Source of the DNA: Micromonospora trifolii
Lineage (GTDB): Bacteria > Actinomycetota > Actinomycetes > Mycobacteriales > Micromonosporaceae
Reading direction: 5' to 3'
NCBI RefSeq assembly: GCF_022229005.1
Contig: NZ_JAKKFD010000066.1
Location: 62,001 to 126,000, forward strand
DNA: 64,000 nucleotides
The position numbers were made by a program, and so were the translations under genes. The notes beneath the pieces were generated by a model. That model ran no database searches and had not been told where the DNA came from. It saw only the letters and a program-made list of their open reading frames with translations. Of the stretch, positions 54,061 through 62,231 are shown piece by piece (position 1 is the stretch's first letter; the number at the start of each line of letters is the position of its first letter).

Positions 54061-55038
54061 CTAGCTGCGGTGCGACTCACGTCGTCCGGAGGCCGCCAAC
54101 CGCTCAGCGAGTGCGACGACACGATCGCGGAGTTCGTCCGGGCGTTCGATGACGAACGGCAGGTCGAGCGCGGCGAGCACAGCGGGTAACCAGTCGAGCC
54201 TCTCTGCCCGGATCTCCACGTCCTGCCAGCCTTCGGCCGCACCCTCTCGCACCTCGGCGACGCTGGCCGGCAGCTGCCTGCGGATCTGCTCAGGTGTTCC
54301 TTGTATCCGTAGCGACACCGCATGCTGGTACGGCGCCTGTGCCATCGAGGTGAGGAGGTGCCCCGTGGGATCGTTCCTGGCGGTCGGCTCGAACGAGCCG
54401 GGCAGCGTTCTCGCGTCCGCGATGCGGTCGAGCCGAAGGGTTCGATCCTCACCGACATCCGGATCGGCCCCGATGACATACCACCGGCCCGCATGGTTGA
54501 CCAGCCCGAACGGATGCAGGGCTCGGACGCTACGCCTGCCGTTGCGCGAGGTGTACTGGAGTGAAATCGGCAGGTGCTGGCGGACCGCCTCGGCGACGGT
54601 GAGTAGTACATCTGTCTGCGGCGCAGGGAAGTCGTCGGGTTCGGTGGTGAAGGCGAGGGACTGGAGTACGGCGTCCAGCCGGTCCGCGATCCGCGACGGC
54701 AGGACGCGCCGGATTTTCGCGGCGGCAGTCTCACCCGCCGTACCGGTAGCCGTCGCCAGCCCGGCACGGCGGCCGGCGACCAGGCCGAGCAGGACGGCCA
54801 AGGCTTCGTCGTCGCTGAACATCAGCGGCGGCAGACGATAGCCGGCGGCGAGCCGATACCCGCCGTAGCGACCGCGCACCGACTCCACTGGCACGTCGAG
54901 GTCGACCAGGTGACTCACGTAGCGCCGCACCGTGCGCGGTTCGACACCGAGCCGCTCGGCAAGCTCGGCCATCGTCCGAACGCCGCCGGACTGCAAGATC
55001 CCCAGCAGTGTGAGCACCTGGGCTGTCGGTCGTGCCAC
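54061..55038 (-). CDS. WYL-domain transcriptional regulator (HTH_11)
   Basis: A 325-residue regulator. The N-terminal winged helix reads MAELAERLGVEPRTVRRYVS, and RYGGYRLAAGYRLPPLMFSDDEALAV leads into the WYL domain (ISLQYTSRNGRRSVRALHP, GRWYVIGADPD). WYL proteins sense nucleotides or other ligands. The GTG start faces the VOC gene, with a palindrome between them that is likely its operator. Confidence 0.9.
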   Translation of the reverse strand: MARPTAQVLTLLGILQSGGVRTMAELAERLGVEPRTVRRYVSHLVDLDVPVESVRGRYGGYRLAAGYRLPPLMFSDDEALAVLLGLVAGRRAGLATATGTAGETAAAKIRRVLPSRIADRLDAVLQSLAFTTEPDDFPAPQTDVLLTVAEAVRQHLPISLQYTSRNGRRSVRALHPFGLVNHAGRWYVIGADPDVGEDRTLRLDRIADARTLPGSFEPTARNDPTGHLLTSMAQAPYQHAVSLRIQGTPEQIRRQLPASVAEVREGAAEGWQDVEIRAERLDWLPAVLAALDLPFVIERPDELRDRVVALAERLAASGRRESHRS

Positions 55039-55051
55039 GGTCTGAACCTAA

Positions 55052-55086
55052 TCCGAATACTGGACCAGATCTGTCCGGTATTCGGA
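55052..55086. promoter_or_regulatory. Palindromic operator between WYL and VOC genes
   Basis: Arms TCCGAATACTGGAC (55052-55065) and GTCCGGTATTCGGA (55073-55086), one mismatch, 7-nt spacer. It sits 13 bp before the WYL start and 52 bp before the VOC start, so it is well placed to control both. The match to a binding site is inferred from symmetry and position. Confidence 0.7.
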
Positions 55087-55138
55087 CTAGCGTGCTGACG
55101 GCAGACCGGGCCCGACCGTACTGAGCAGGGAGAACGCA

Positions 55139-55537
55139 GTGGATTTTGTCTCGATCCGCATCATCACCGACGACATCAACCGCCTGGTCGGCTTCTACGA
55201 GAAGATCACCGGCGTTCAGGCGGCCTGGGGCAACGAGGATTTCGCTGAGTTGCGCACCGCCCACGGCACGCTGGCGATTGGCAGTACCCGCACCGTCCCA
55301 CTGTTCGCGCCAGGGTCGGCCCGCCCGGCCGACAACCACACCGTGATCATCGAGTTCCTCGTGGCAGACGTGGACGCGCTCTACGAGAAGCTGAAGAACG
55401 TGGTGGAGGACTTCGTGAACGAGCCCACGACCATGCCCTGGGGTAACCGAGCCCTGCTCTTCCGGGACCCCGACGGCAACCTGGTCAACTTCTTCACCCC
55501 GGTCACCCCCGACGCGATCGAGAAGTTCGGCCGCTGA
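55139..55537 (+). CDS. VOC-family (glyoxalase/bleomycin-resistance-like) protein
   Basis: A 132-residue vicinal oxygen chelate protein. FVSIRIITDDINRLVGFYEKITG opens the fold, VIIEFLVADVDALYEKLK is the middle helix pair and LLFRDPDGNLVNFFTP the typical end. The metal ligand positions look incomplete by eye, so it may bind and not catalyse. It is divergent from the WYL gene and probably its target. Confidence 0.88.
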   Translation: MDFVSIRIITDDINRLVGFYEKITGVQAAWGNEDFAELRTAHGTLAIGSTRTVPLFAPGSARPADNHTVIIEFLVADVDALYEKLKNVVEDFVNEPTTMPWGNRALLFRDPDGNLVNFFTPVTPDAIEKFGR

Positions 55538-55716
55538 CCAGGTTGACGCAGCCTTGGGCTCATAAGCCCGCAGCCCCTGCTTGTCTGAAGCGAATCGGGG
55601 GCCTGGAGACAGCGCTGCGCCAGCCGGGGCCGCACCTGGTCCGGCGTCGCCGGGGCCTGTGGTGATCAAGGTGAGGAACGGCGGCCGATCGGTGGGCTGT
55701 CGATAGGGTCGGGCAG

Positions 55717-56379
55717 ATGAGTGTCGAGACGGCTCCGCGCCGCCGCCGTTTGGAGCCGGACGCCCGGCGTGGGCAGATCCTGGCCTGCGCGGTCCGGCTG
55801 TTCGGCGACCGCCCGTACGCGGACGTGTCGACCACCGACGTCGCCCGTGAGGCGGGTGTCGCTCGTGGCCTGGTCAACCACTATTTCGGGGCGAAGAAGG
55901 ACCTCTATCTGGAGGTCGTCCGGGTCATGGTGACCATTCCCGAGGTTGCCCTGGAGCGGTTGCCCAAGGGCAATCTCCGGACCCGGGTCGACGCCAGCGT
56001 CACCTGGTTCCTCGACGTGGTTTCCCGGCACAGCACCTCGTGGCTGGCTGCGGTCACCGCCCGGGGAATGGGCGGCGACGCCGACGTGGAACGGGTGCTC
56101 GCCGAGGCCGAGGAGGTCGCCGCGGACCGCATGCTGGTCGCCGTCGGCCTGGCCGGTGAGGCGGAGCACCGCGAGGAGTTGCGCGGGATGGTCCGGGCGT
56201 ACGGGGGTCTGGCCACCTCGACCGCCCGCGAATGGCTCCAGCGTGGCGCGCTGACCCGCGCGCAGGTGCACCTGCTGCTCACCACGACCCTGCTGACCAT
56301 CGTCGAACAGGTCATCCCGCAGGTCCTCGCCGTGGACGGTTCGACCCGGCCGGCGCAACCGGCTGAGCCTCCGGCGTAG
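55717..56379 (+). CDS. TetR-family regulator
   Basis: A 220-residue protein with HTH VSTTDVAREAGVARGLVNHYF at residues 29-49 and a helical ligand domain. The ATG has only a weak site (GGGTCGGGC). Whether it controls the MBL gene 138 bp downstream is unknown. The 179 bp before it are free of a clear palindrome. Confidence 0.92.
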   Translation: MSVETAPRRRRLEPDARRGQILACAVRLFGDRPYADVSTTDVAREAGVARGLVNHYFGAKKDLYLEVVRVMVTIPEVALERLPKGNLRTRVDASVTWFLDVVSRHSTSWLAAVTARGMGGDADVERVLAEAEEVAADRMLVAVGLAGEAEHREELRGMVRAYGGLATSTAREWLQRGALTRAQVHLLLTTTLLTIVEQVIPQVLAVDGSTRPAQPAEPPA

Positions 56380-56517
56380 CGGCTGAGCCTCAGTCGGTGT
56401 GCCGCAGGCCACGGGCGTGATGATCGCAGTGAAATAGGCATAGCGGTTATGGTTATTTCAGCGGTCGGCGGGCACCCACCGGCCAGATGCGGGTGAGCGC
56501 GCCACCGAGGAGGAGAC

Positions 56518-57366
56518 ATGACCACATCTGCCCTGTCCTACGAGGTCTTCGTCTCGGACGGTCCCGTGCGAGCGGGTGACCAGCGCATGCCGGACGGGTC
56601 GCGGATCCACTGGAATCCGATCTCCTCCACGTTGATCTACGGAGCCGAGGAGGCGCTCCTCGTGGATCCACCGTTCACCCACGAGCAGATCTCGAAGGTG
56701 GGCGACTGGATCGCCCAGTCGGGTAGGCGGCTGACGTACATCTACGCCACCCACGGGCATGGCGACCACTGGTTCGGCGCGGGTGAGCTGGTCAAGCGCT
56801 TCCACGGGGCGGTCACCTACGCGACGCCCGGCACCATCGAGGTCATGCACCAGCAGGCCACCGTCGGACGGAGTGAGTTGTTCGACCGGGTCTTCCCCGG
56901 CCTCATTCCGGAGTCGCCGGTCGACGCGGTGCCCGTGCCGGCCGAAGGGTTCCTGCTCGAGGGCAATCTCATCCGGCCCGTCGAGACCGGACACACCGAC
57001 ACCGATCAGACCACCGTCCTGCACGTTCCGTCGATCGGCCTGGTGGTCGCCGGAGACGTCGTCTACAACGGGGTTCACCAGTACATCGTGGAGACGGTCG
57101 ACGGCGGTCTGCGTCAATGGCTCGACGCCCTCGACCGCGTCGAAGCGCTCGCGCCCCGCGCAGTCGTCGCCGGGCACAAGAATCGGGACCGCCCCGACGA
57201 CCCGGCAAGCATCGATCTGACCCGGCAGTACCTGCTGAACGTGGAGCGGCTGCTGGCCGAGAAGTCGACCGCCCGCGAGTTCTTCGACGAGATGGTGCGG
57301 CTCTACCCAGACTGGGTGAATCCGGGACCGGCTTGGTACGGGGCGCTCGCCCTGCTCGGGAAGTGA
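56518..57366 (+). CDS. MBL-fold metallo-hydrolase
   Basis: A 282-residue beta-lactamase-fold protein. The metal site HxHxDH is THGHGDHW with His79, His81, Asp83 and His84; later ligands are likely the His of VETGHTDTD and that of VAGHKN. Substrate unknown. A strong GAGGAGGAG lies before the ATG. The next gene starts 4 bp after the stop, so they form an operon. Confidence 0.9.
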   Translation: MTTSALSYEVFVSDGPVRAGDQRMPDGSRIHWNPISSTLIYGAEEALLVDPPFTHEQISKVGDWIAQSGRRLTYIYATHGHGDHWFGAGELVKRFHGAVTYATPGTIEVMHQQATVGRSELFDRVFPGLIPESPVDAVPVPAEGFLLEGNLIRPVETGHTDTDQTTVLHVPSIGLVVAGDVVYNGVHQYIVETVDGGLRQWLDALDRVEALAPRAVVAGHKNRDRPDDPASIDLTRQYLLNVERLLAEKSTAREFFDEMVRLYPDWVNPGPAWYGALALLGK

Positions 57367-57370
57367 GCTG

Positions 57371-58030
57371 ATGACGCCCTCCATGCCCGAACGCGCGGCA
57401 GGTGCGGTGGCCGGGCCCTGGATCGCCACCGCCAGGTACGGCATCGACCACGCTCCAGGCGGCCTCGGGCTCGTCCAGGATCTGCTCAACACGATCTCGG
57501 CCGGCGCGCCGCGGCATCCGGACCTCCTGGACGATCTGGGCAGCGCTATCGAGTGGGCACGGCTGGCCGTCGGGCAGTGGTCGACGGCCACCGGGCGCCC
57601 GGCGCCCGACGTCACGCTCGACGCCGCGGGGCTCCGGGCGCTACGGATCTTTCGCGAGGAGTTGCTGGACGAGATCGATGCCAGGCTCCACGTCACGCCC
57701 GATCCCGGGCAACCCGTCGGGGCGTCGAACCGGGTTTCGACCGGATCTCGTACCAGCGGTGCCACGCTCCGTCTCGACTCAGACGGATCCGTCCACCTCG
57801 ACCCGGCCGGGGTCGGCGCCGATCTGCTGGTCTCGCTCATCCTCGCCGCGCTGTTCGAGGCGCAGCTCGCCGACGTCGGGCGGCGGATCAAGACCTGCCG
57901 CAACCCCCGCTGCCGAGTGGCGTTCTACGACCGCTCACGCAACAACAGCGGAGTCTGGCACTCCGTACGCGCCTGTGGGCACCCGACCAACCTGCGCGCC
58001 CACCGCGCACGGCAGCGTCAGGTGGACTGA
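57371..58030 (+). CDS. CGNR zinc-finger-like protein with variant finger
   Basis: A 219-residue protein. The C-terminal 45 residues, KTCRNPRCRVAFYDRSRN then SVRACGHPTNLRAHR, fit the CGNR zinc finger (two Cys, then FYDxSRN, then CGxxxN), but CGNR itself is changed to CGHPTN. The N-terminal part is the ABATE-like helical domain (DLLNTISAG, LREFREELLDE type). Family members are presumed stress-linked regulators. It follows the MBL gene by 4 bp. Confidence 0.78.
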   Translation: MTPSMPERAAGAVAGPWIATARYGIDHAPGGLGLVQDLLNTISAGAPRHPDLLDDLGSAIEWARLAVGQWSTATGRPAPDVTLDAAGLRALRIFREELLDEIDARLHVTPDPGQPVGASNRVSTGSRTSGATLRLDSDGSVHLDPAGVGADLLVSLILAALFEAQLADVGRRIKTCRNPRCRVAFYDRSRNNSGVWHSVRACGHPTNLRAHRARQRQVD

Positions 58031-58039
58031 CTCAGCCGA

Positions 58040-58918
58040 TCAGGCGGCGCGGCGCTCGTCGGCCTCGCCGGTGCGGGTGGATCGGCCGGCATGCGCAGCC
58101 GGTGCGGCGTACCGGTCGGCCGCCTGCGCCGGATAGGACTCGGGGCCCACCACCCGCAGCGGCCGGTCCACGTCGTCGACCCCGAACCGCCAGCGCGACG
58201 GTGTCGGCTGCCGCTGTGGCGCCGGGCCACCGGGGCGCAGCCCGGGCCGGGACAGCAGCACGGTGATCAGGTAGCCGACCACCAGGAAACCGTGGCTGAT
58301 CAGCCGTTCCCCGCCCACCGAACCGGTGGCCAGGTCGTTGACCGACAGCAGCAGCAACGTGCCGACGAACGCGCTGAGCATCGGCAGCAGCCCGGCGGGT
58401 GGGCTGCGGCGCAGCGCCACGAAGAGGAAGCCCGCGCCCACTGCCACGTTCCACGCTGCCGACTCGTGCCACAGGTGCTGGCCGGTGGGGTGCAGGTGGT
58501 CGGCGGTCGCGCCCCGGCCCACCTGGGCCAGGCCGAGCACCAGTTGCACCGCGCCGAGCAGCCCGAGCGCCGACCGCAGGCCGGCGACGAGCGGGCCACG
58601 TCCGAACGCCGCGCGCAGCCCGGCGGCGAGCTGGCCCCGTCCGGGCACCTTCCGCAGGCCGGCGACCAGCGGGCCACGCCGCCACCGCGACCGGCGGGCC
58701 GGGGCCGCGTTGGTGGCGGCAAGGATGGCCGCCGTCCGGTCGGGCACCTCAACCACCAGTCGGGTACGAACCCGACGGGTCACCGCTGCCGCAGCCGTGA
58801 ACCAGGCCCGGCACTCGGCACACCCGTCCAGGTGCCCCTGCACCGCCGTCAGTTCGGCGGCGGTCTCCTCCCCGTCCAGCTGCGCGGACAGGACCTCCCG
58901 CCACTGCTCACACCCCAT
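58040..58918 (-). CDS. zf-HC2 membrane protein, anti-sigma-like, with internal repeats
   Basis: A 292-residue protein beginning MGCEQWREVLSAQLDGEE. The zinc motif HLDGCAEC (His-x3-Cys-x2-Cys) at about 29-36 is that of ZAS anti-sigma factors. Five or so helices follow (residues 110-235, for example FLVVGYLITVLL). A stretch with three tandem copies of G-x-L-x-A-G-L-R (GPLVAGLR, GQLAAGLR, GPLVAGLR, about residues 82-118) is unusual. No sigma gene lies beside it, so its partner is unknown. ATG at 58918. Confidence 0.78.
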   Translation of the reverse strand: MGCEQWREVLSAQLDGEETAAELTAVQGHLDGCAECRAWFTAAAAVTRRVRTRLVVEVPDRTAAILAATNAAPARRSRWRRGPLVAGLRKVPGRGQLAAGLRAAFGRGPLVAGLRSALGLLGAVQLVLGLAQVGRGATADHLHPTGQHLWHESAAWNVAVGAGFLFVALRRSPPAGLLPMLSAFVGTLLLLSVNDLATGSVGGERLISHGFLVVGYLITVLLSRPGLRPGGPAPQRQPTPSRWRFGVDDVDRPLRVVGPESYPAQAADRYAAPAAHAGRSTRTGEADERRAA

Positions 58919-58990
58919 GTATCGGTAGTCGCTCCGGCAGCCGCTCCGGTTCCCGGCGACAGTGACTGGTTGTGGAATACTCGCCGGATC

Positions 58991-60031
58991 ATGACGCGTT
59001 ACGGCCTGCTGATCCTGCCCGCCACCAACCGGGTTTACGCCCGCGCCGCCGTCGACCTCACCCGAGCCGAGCTGGAGATCTTCGGCCGCTCGGCGCTGGA
59101 CGGCCGGATCGGCGAGCTGGACACCGAGGTCGTCGGAGGGGCGTCCTACATCACCTTCACCGGCGACGGGCTGACCGAGCGTGACCTGGCCGTCCTGGGC
59201 AACCTCTCCGCCGGGTACGCGTTGTTCGAGATCGTCGGTGAGCTGTTGCGGCCGATCGAGTGGAGCCGTCTGGACCGCTACGACGACGATCTGCTCACCA
59301 TCCAGAAGTACCCGGGCAAGACCAACGAGCAGTTCACCAAGCTGCTGCTCAACGTCACCCTGCTCGCCTCGGACTGGGCCGCCGAGATGACCAGCCGCCG
59401 GTTCCGGGTGCTCGACCCGCTCTGCGGTCGGGGCACCACCCTCAACCAGGCGCTGATGTACGGCTTCGACGCCGCCGGGATCGAGCGTGACCAGAAGGAC
59501 GTCGAGGCGTACCGGGCGTTCATCACCACCTGGCTGAAGCAGAAGCGGGTGAAGCACCGGGTGCTGGAGTCGGGGCCGGTGCGGCGGGAGCGCAAGGTGG
59601 TCGGCCGACGGGTGCGGATCGAGCTGGCGCCGACCCGCGAGGAGCACAAGGCCGGCCAGACGCAGCTGCTGGACGTGGTCAACTCCGACACGGCCCGCTC
59701 GGCGGAGTTCTTCCGCCCGGAGACCGTGGACCTGGTCGTCGCCGACGCGCCGTACGGCGTGCAGCACGGCAGTCGTACCGCTGGGCAGGGGTTGACCCGC
59801 GACCCGCTGGCGTTGCTCGCGGACGCCGCGCCGGTCTGGGCCCGGTTGTTGCGCCCCGGTGGTGCGCTCGGGATCTCCTGGAACACCCACGTCGCGAGCC
59901 GGGACGACGCGGCGGCGGCGTTGGCCGACGCCGGCCTGACAGTGGTCGACTCCGAGCCCTACCGTGCGCTGCGGCACCGGGTGGACCAGTCGATCATGCG
60001 GGACGTGCTGGTGGCCCGCCGCCCGGCCTGA
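58991..60031 (+). CDS. TRM11-like SAM-dependent nucleic-acid methyltransferase
   Basis: A 346-residue protein. The N-terminal 120 residues (TRYGLLILPATNRVYARAAV) are a putative RNA-binding/THUMP-like part. RVLDPLCGRGTTLNQALMYG is motif I and VVADAPYGVQHG the catalytic motif (DxPY), as in TRM11/TrmG10-like tRNA methyltransferases and N6/N2 nucleic-acid methylases. The target is not known. The ATG (after CCGGATC) has only a weak site; the frame is open upstream over 900 bp, but opposite the zf-HC2 gene. Confidence 0.85.
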   Translation: MTRYGLLILPATNRVYARAAVDLTRAELEIFGRSALDGRIGELDTEVVGGASYITFTGDGLTERDLAVLGNLSAGYALFEIVGELLRPIEWSRLDRYDDDLLTIQKYPGKTNEQFTKLLLNVTLLASDWAAEMTSRRFRVLDPLCGRGTTLNQALMYGFDAAGIERDQKDVEAYRAFITTWLKQKRVKHRVLESGPVRRERKVVGRRVRIELAPTREEHKAGQTQLLDVVNSDTARSAEFFRPETVDLVVADAPYGVQHGSRTAGQGLTRDPLALLADAAPVWARLLRPGGALGISWNTHVASRDDAAAALADAGLTVVDSEPYRALRHRVDQSIMRDVLVARRPA

Positions 60032-60386
60032 CCGGCCTCGCTCCTGCGCTCTCGCGCGCCATGCGCCACCCATCCGGGTCGTGCACGGTCTCTCTCGTGC
60101 GTTTCCCCTTTGCTCTGCACCCGCGGAGGCACCAGCTACAGACGGTGAGTGTCGCCTCCGCGGGTGCAGAGCAAAGGGAGGGCAAATGGTCTTGGCCTCG
60201 CCGACCACCGAGGTTCTGTGCCGCATTTCACCTGTTCAGTGGGCAGGTGTGAAAACCACGTCAAGAAAAGGTTCGCGCCCGTCATGGTCGCGTTATGACC
60301 CCTGCCGTTCGGCGGGTCGTGGGGCTTTGATTGCCCGGCGCGACCGGAAGGCGGTCGCGACGAACCTTTCCGGCTGAGGAGTCAGC
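60032..60386. other. Intergenic region upstream of kdp with palindromes
   Basis: No gene longer than a chance frame. It holds the 25-bp inverted repeat at 60106-60178 and, nearer kdp, a hairpin CGCGACCG/CGGTCGCG (60339-60359) and a distant pair AAAGGTTCG/CGAACCTTT (60267-60275 and 60361-60369). The last pair encloses the hairpin, so the kdp leader could fold as a unit. No known riboswitch signature is seen. Confidence 0.5.
60106..60178. repeat. Perfect 25-bp inverted repeat
   Basis: Arms 60106-60130 and 60154-60178, beginning CCCTTTGCTCTGCACCCGCG, with a 23-nt spacer and no mismatch. It lies past the methylase stop (+ strand) and 210 bp before kdp, so may end the methylase transcript. I suspect a dispersed intergenic repeat. 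Confidence 0.85.
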
Positions 60387-60470
60387 GTGTCTGACGTGGT
60401 GTTCGTGGTCCTGACGGTGGCGCTGTTCGCAGTGCTCGCCCTGGTGGTCCGGGCGGTGGAGAAGCTGTGA
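60387..60470 (+). CDS. 27-residue membrane micro-protein at the head of the kdp operon
   Basis: GTG start after CTGAGGAGTCAGC. The product has a single helix, starting (M)SDVVFVVLTVALFAVLAL, and ends RAVEKL. Its stop overlaps the next GTG by 4 bp. It resembles the small peptide seen before kdpF in other actinomycetes, but I do not know its function. The spacing, the ribosome site and the coupling argue that it is real. Confidence 0.68.
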   Translation: MSDVVFVVLTVALFAVLALVVRAVEKL

Positions 60471-60556
60471 ACGCTGTCAACGCCGTCGGTCTGGTGCTCG
60501 CGGTCGTTCTGGGCGCGTTCCTGGTGTTCGCCCTGCTGTTTCCGGAGCGCTTCTGA
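60467..60556 (+). CDS. kdpF: K+-transporting ATPase subunit KdpF
   Basis: A 29-residue single-helix peptide with the ending LLFPERF and GLVLAVVLGAFLVFALL helix, as in KdpF, which stabilises the Kdp complex. Translation is coupled at both ends: GTGA with the micro-gene before it and TGATG with kdpA after it. Confidence 0.85.
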   Translation: MNAVNAVGLVLAVVLGAFLVFALLFPERF

Positions 60557-62211
60557 TGACCATGACAACAGCGGGCGTCATCTTCGTGTTGACGCTGGTG
60601 GCGGCCCTGGTCGCCGTCTACAAGCCGTTCGGCGACTACATGTTCCGGGCGGTCTCCGGCACCAAGCAGTCGCGGGTCGAGCGGGGCATCTTCCGACTGG
60701 TCGGGGTCAACCCGGCCGCCGAGCAGACCTGGGGCGTGTACGCCCGCAGCGTGCTGGCGTTCTCCGCGGTCTCGATCCTGTTCCTGTACCTGTTCCAGCG
60801 GGTGCAGAACCACCTGTGGCTGTCGCTGGGGTTCGACCCGGTGGTGCCGCACGGCGCGTGGAACACCGCCGTGTCGTTCGTGACCAACACGAACTGGCAG
60901 TCCTACTCGGGTGAGTCGACCATGGGCCACCTGGTGCAGATGGCCGGCCTGGCCGTGCAGAACTTCGTGTCGGCGGCGGTCGGCATCGCGGTGGCTGTCG
61001 CGTTGGTACGCGGCTTCGCCCGCAGCCGCACCGGGCAGCTCGGCAACTTCTGGGTCGACCTGACCCGGATCACGCTGCGAATCCTGCTGCCGATCGCTGT
61101 GCTCGGCGCCATCGCGCTGATGATCGGCGGGGCGGTGCAGAACCTGTCCGCCGGCACCGACGTGAGCACGCTGACCGGCGGCACCCAGACCATCACCGGT
61201 GGTCCGGTCGCCAGCCAGGAAGTGATCAAGGAGCTGGGCACCAACGGTGGCGGCTTCTACAACGTCAACAGCGCGCACCCGTTCGAGAACCCCACCACCT
61301 GGACGAACTGGCTGGAGATCTTCCTGATCTTCCTGATCCCGTTCAGCTTGCCCCGGGTCTTCGGCCGGATGGTCGGGCAGAACCGGCAGGGCTACGCCAT
61401 CGCCGCGGTGATGGGCATCCTCGCGTTCCTCAGCGTCGCCATCACCAACATCTTCGAGCTGGCCGGCCACGGCACTGTGCCGCAGGCGGTCGGCGCGGCG
61501 ATGGAGGGCAAGGAGGTGCGGTTCGACGTGTCGAACTCGGCCACCTTCGCCGCCGCCACCACGCTCACCTCGACCGGTGCGGTGAACTCGTTCCACGACT
61601 CGTTCACCTCGCTCGGCGGCATGATGACGATGGTCAACATGATGCTCGGCGAGGTCGCGCCGGGCGGCACCGGTTCGGGGCTGTACGGCCTGCTCATCCT
61701 CGCGGTGATCACGGTCTTCGTGGCCGGGCTGATGGTGGGCCGCACTCCCGAGTACCTGGGCAAGAAGATCGGGTCGCGCGAGATCAAGTTCGCCTCGCTC
61801 TACTTCCTGATCACGCCGATCCTGGTGCTCGTCGGTACGGCGGCGGCGTTCGGCACCGGCAACAACTCCACGGCGCTCAACGTCGGCCCGCACGGCCTCT
61901 CCGAGGTGCTGTACGCGTTCACCTCGGCCAGCAACAACAACGGCTCGGCGTTCGGCGGCATCACCGTCAACACCACCTGGTGGGACACCGCGCTCGGGTT
62001 GTGCATGCTGCTGGGCCGGTTCCTGCCGCTCATCTTCGTGCTCGCGTTGGCCGGCTCGCTGGCCCGCCAGGCACCCACCCCCGCGTCCGAGGGCACCCTG
62101 CCGACCCACCGACCGCTGTTCATCGGCATGGTCGTCGGCGTCACAGTGGTCCTCGTCGCACTGACCTTCCTGCCCGCGCTCGCGCTCGGTCCGCTGGCAG
62201 AGGGGCTCTGA
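60556..62211 (+). CDS. kdpA: K+-transporting ATPase subunit KdpA
   Basis: The K+-binding and channel subunit of the high-affinity Kdp pump. The 551 residues carry ten helices and four P-loops, seen as VTNTNWQSYSGE, LGTNGGGFYNVNSAHPFENP-type (in parts NGGGFYNVNSAHPFENPT), DSFTSLGGMMTMVNMMLGE and ASNNNGSAFGG. Starts at TGATG after kdpF. Expressed at K+ limitation in other bacteria; no kdpDE is visible here. Confidence 0.97.
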   Translation: MTMTTAGVIFVLTLVAALVAVYKPFGDYMFRAVSGTKQSRVERGIFRLVGVNPAAEQTWGVYARSVLAFSAVSILFLYLFQRVQNHLWLSLGFDPVVPHGAWNTAVSFVTNTNWQSYSGESTMGHLVQMAGLAVQNFVSAAVGIAVAVALVRGFARSRTGQLGNFWVDLTRITLRILLPIAVLGAIALMIGGAVQNLSAGTDVSTLTGGTQTITGGPVASQEVIKELGTNGGGFYNVNSAHPFENPTTWTNWLEIFLIFLIPFSLPRVFGRMVGQNRQGYAIAAVMGILAFLSVAITNIFELAGHGTVPQAVGAAMEGKEVRFDVSNSATFAAATTLTSTGAVNSFHDSFTSLGGMMTMVNMMLGEVAPGGTGSGLYGLLILAVITVFVAGLMVGRTPEYLGKKIGSREIKFASLYFLITPILVLVGTAAAFGTGNNSTALNVGPHGLSEVLYAFTSASNNNGSAFGGITVNTTWWDTALGLCMLLGRFLPLIFVLALAGSLARQAPTPASEGTLPTHRPLFIGMVVGVTVVLVALTFLPALALGPLAEGL

Positions 62212-62231
62212 CCATCATGAGGAACGAGGAC

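Noticed and set aside
60270..60386. ydaO riboswitch before kdp
   Set aside because: None of the conserved ydaO blocks is present, unlike the clear case at 36748-36862.
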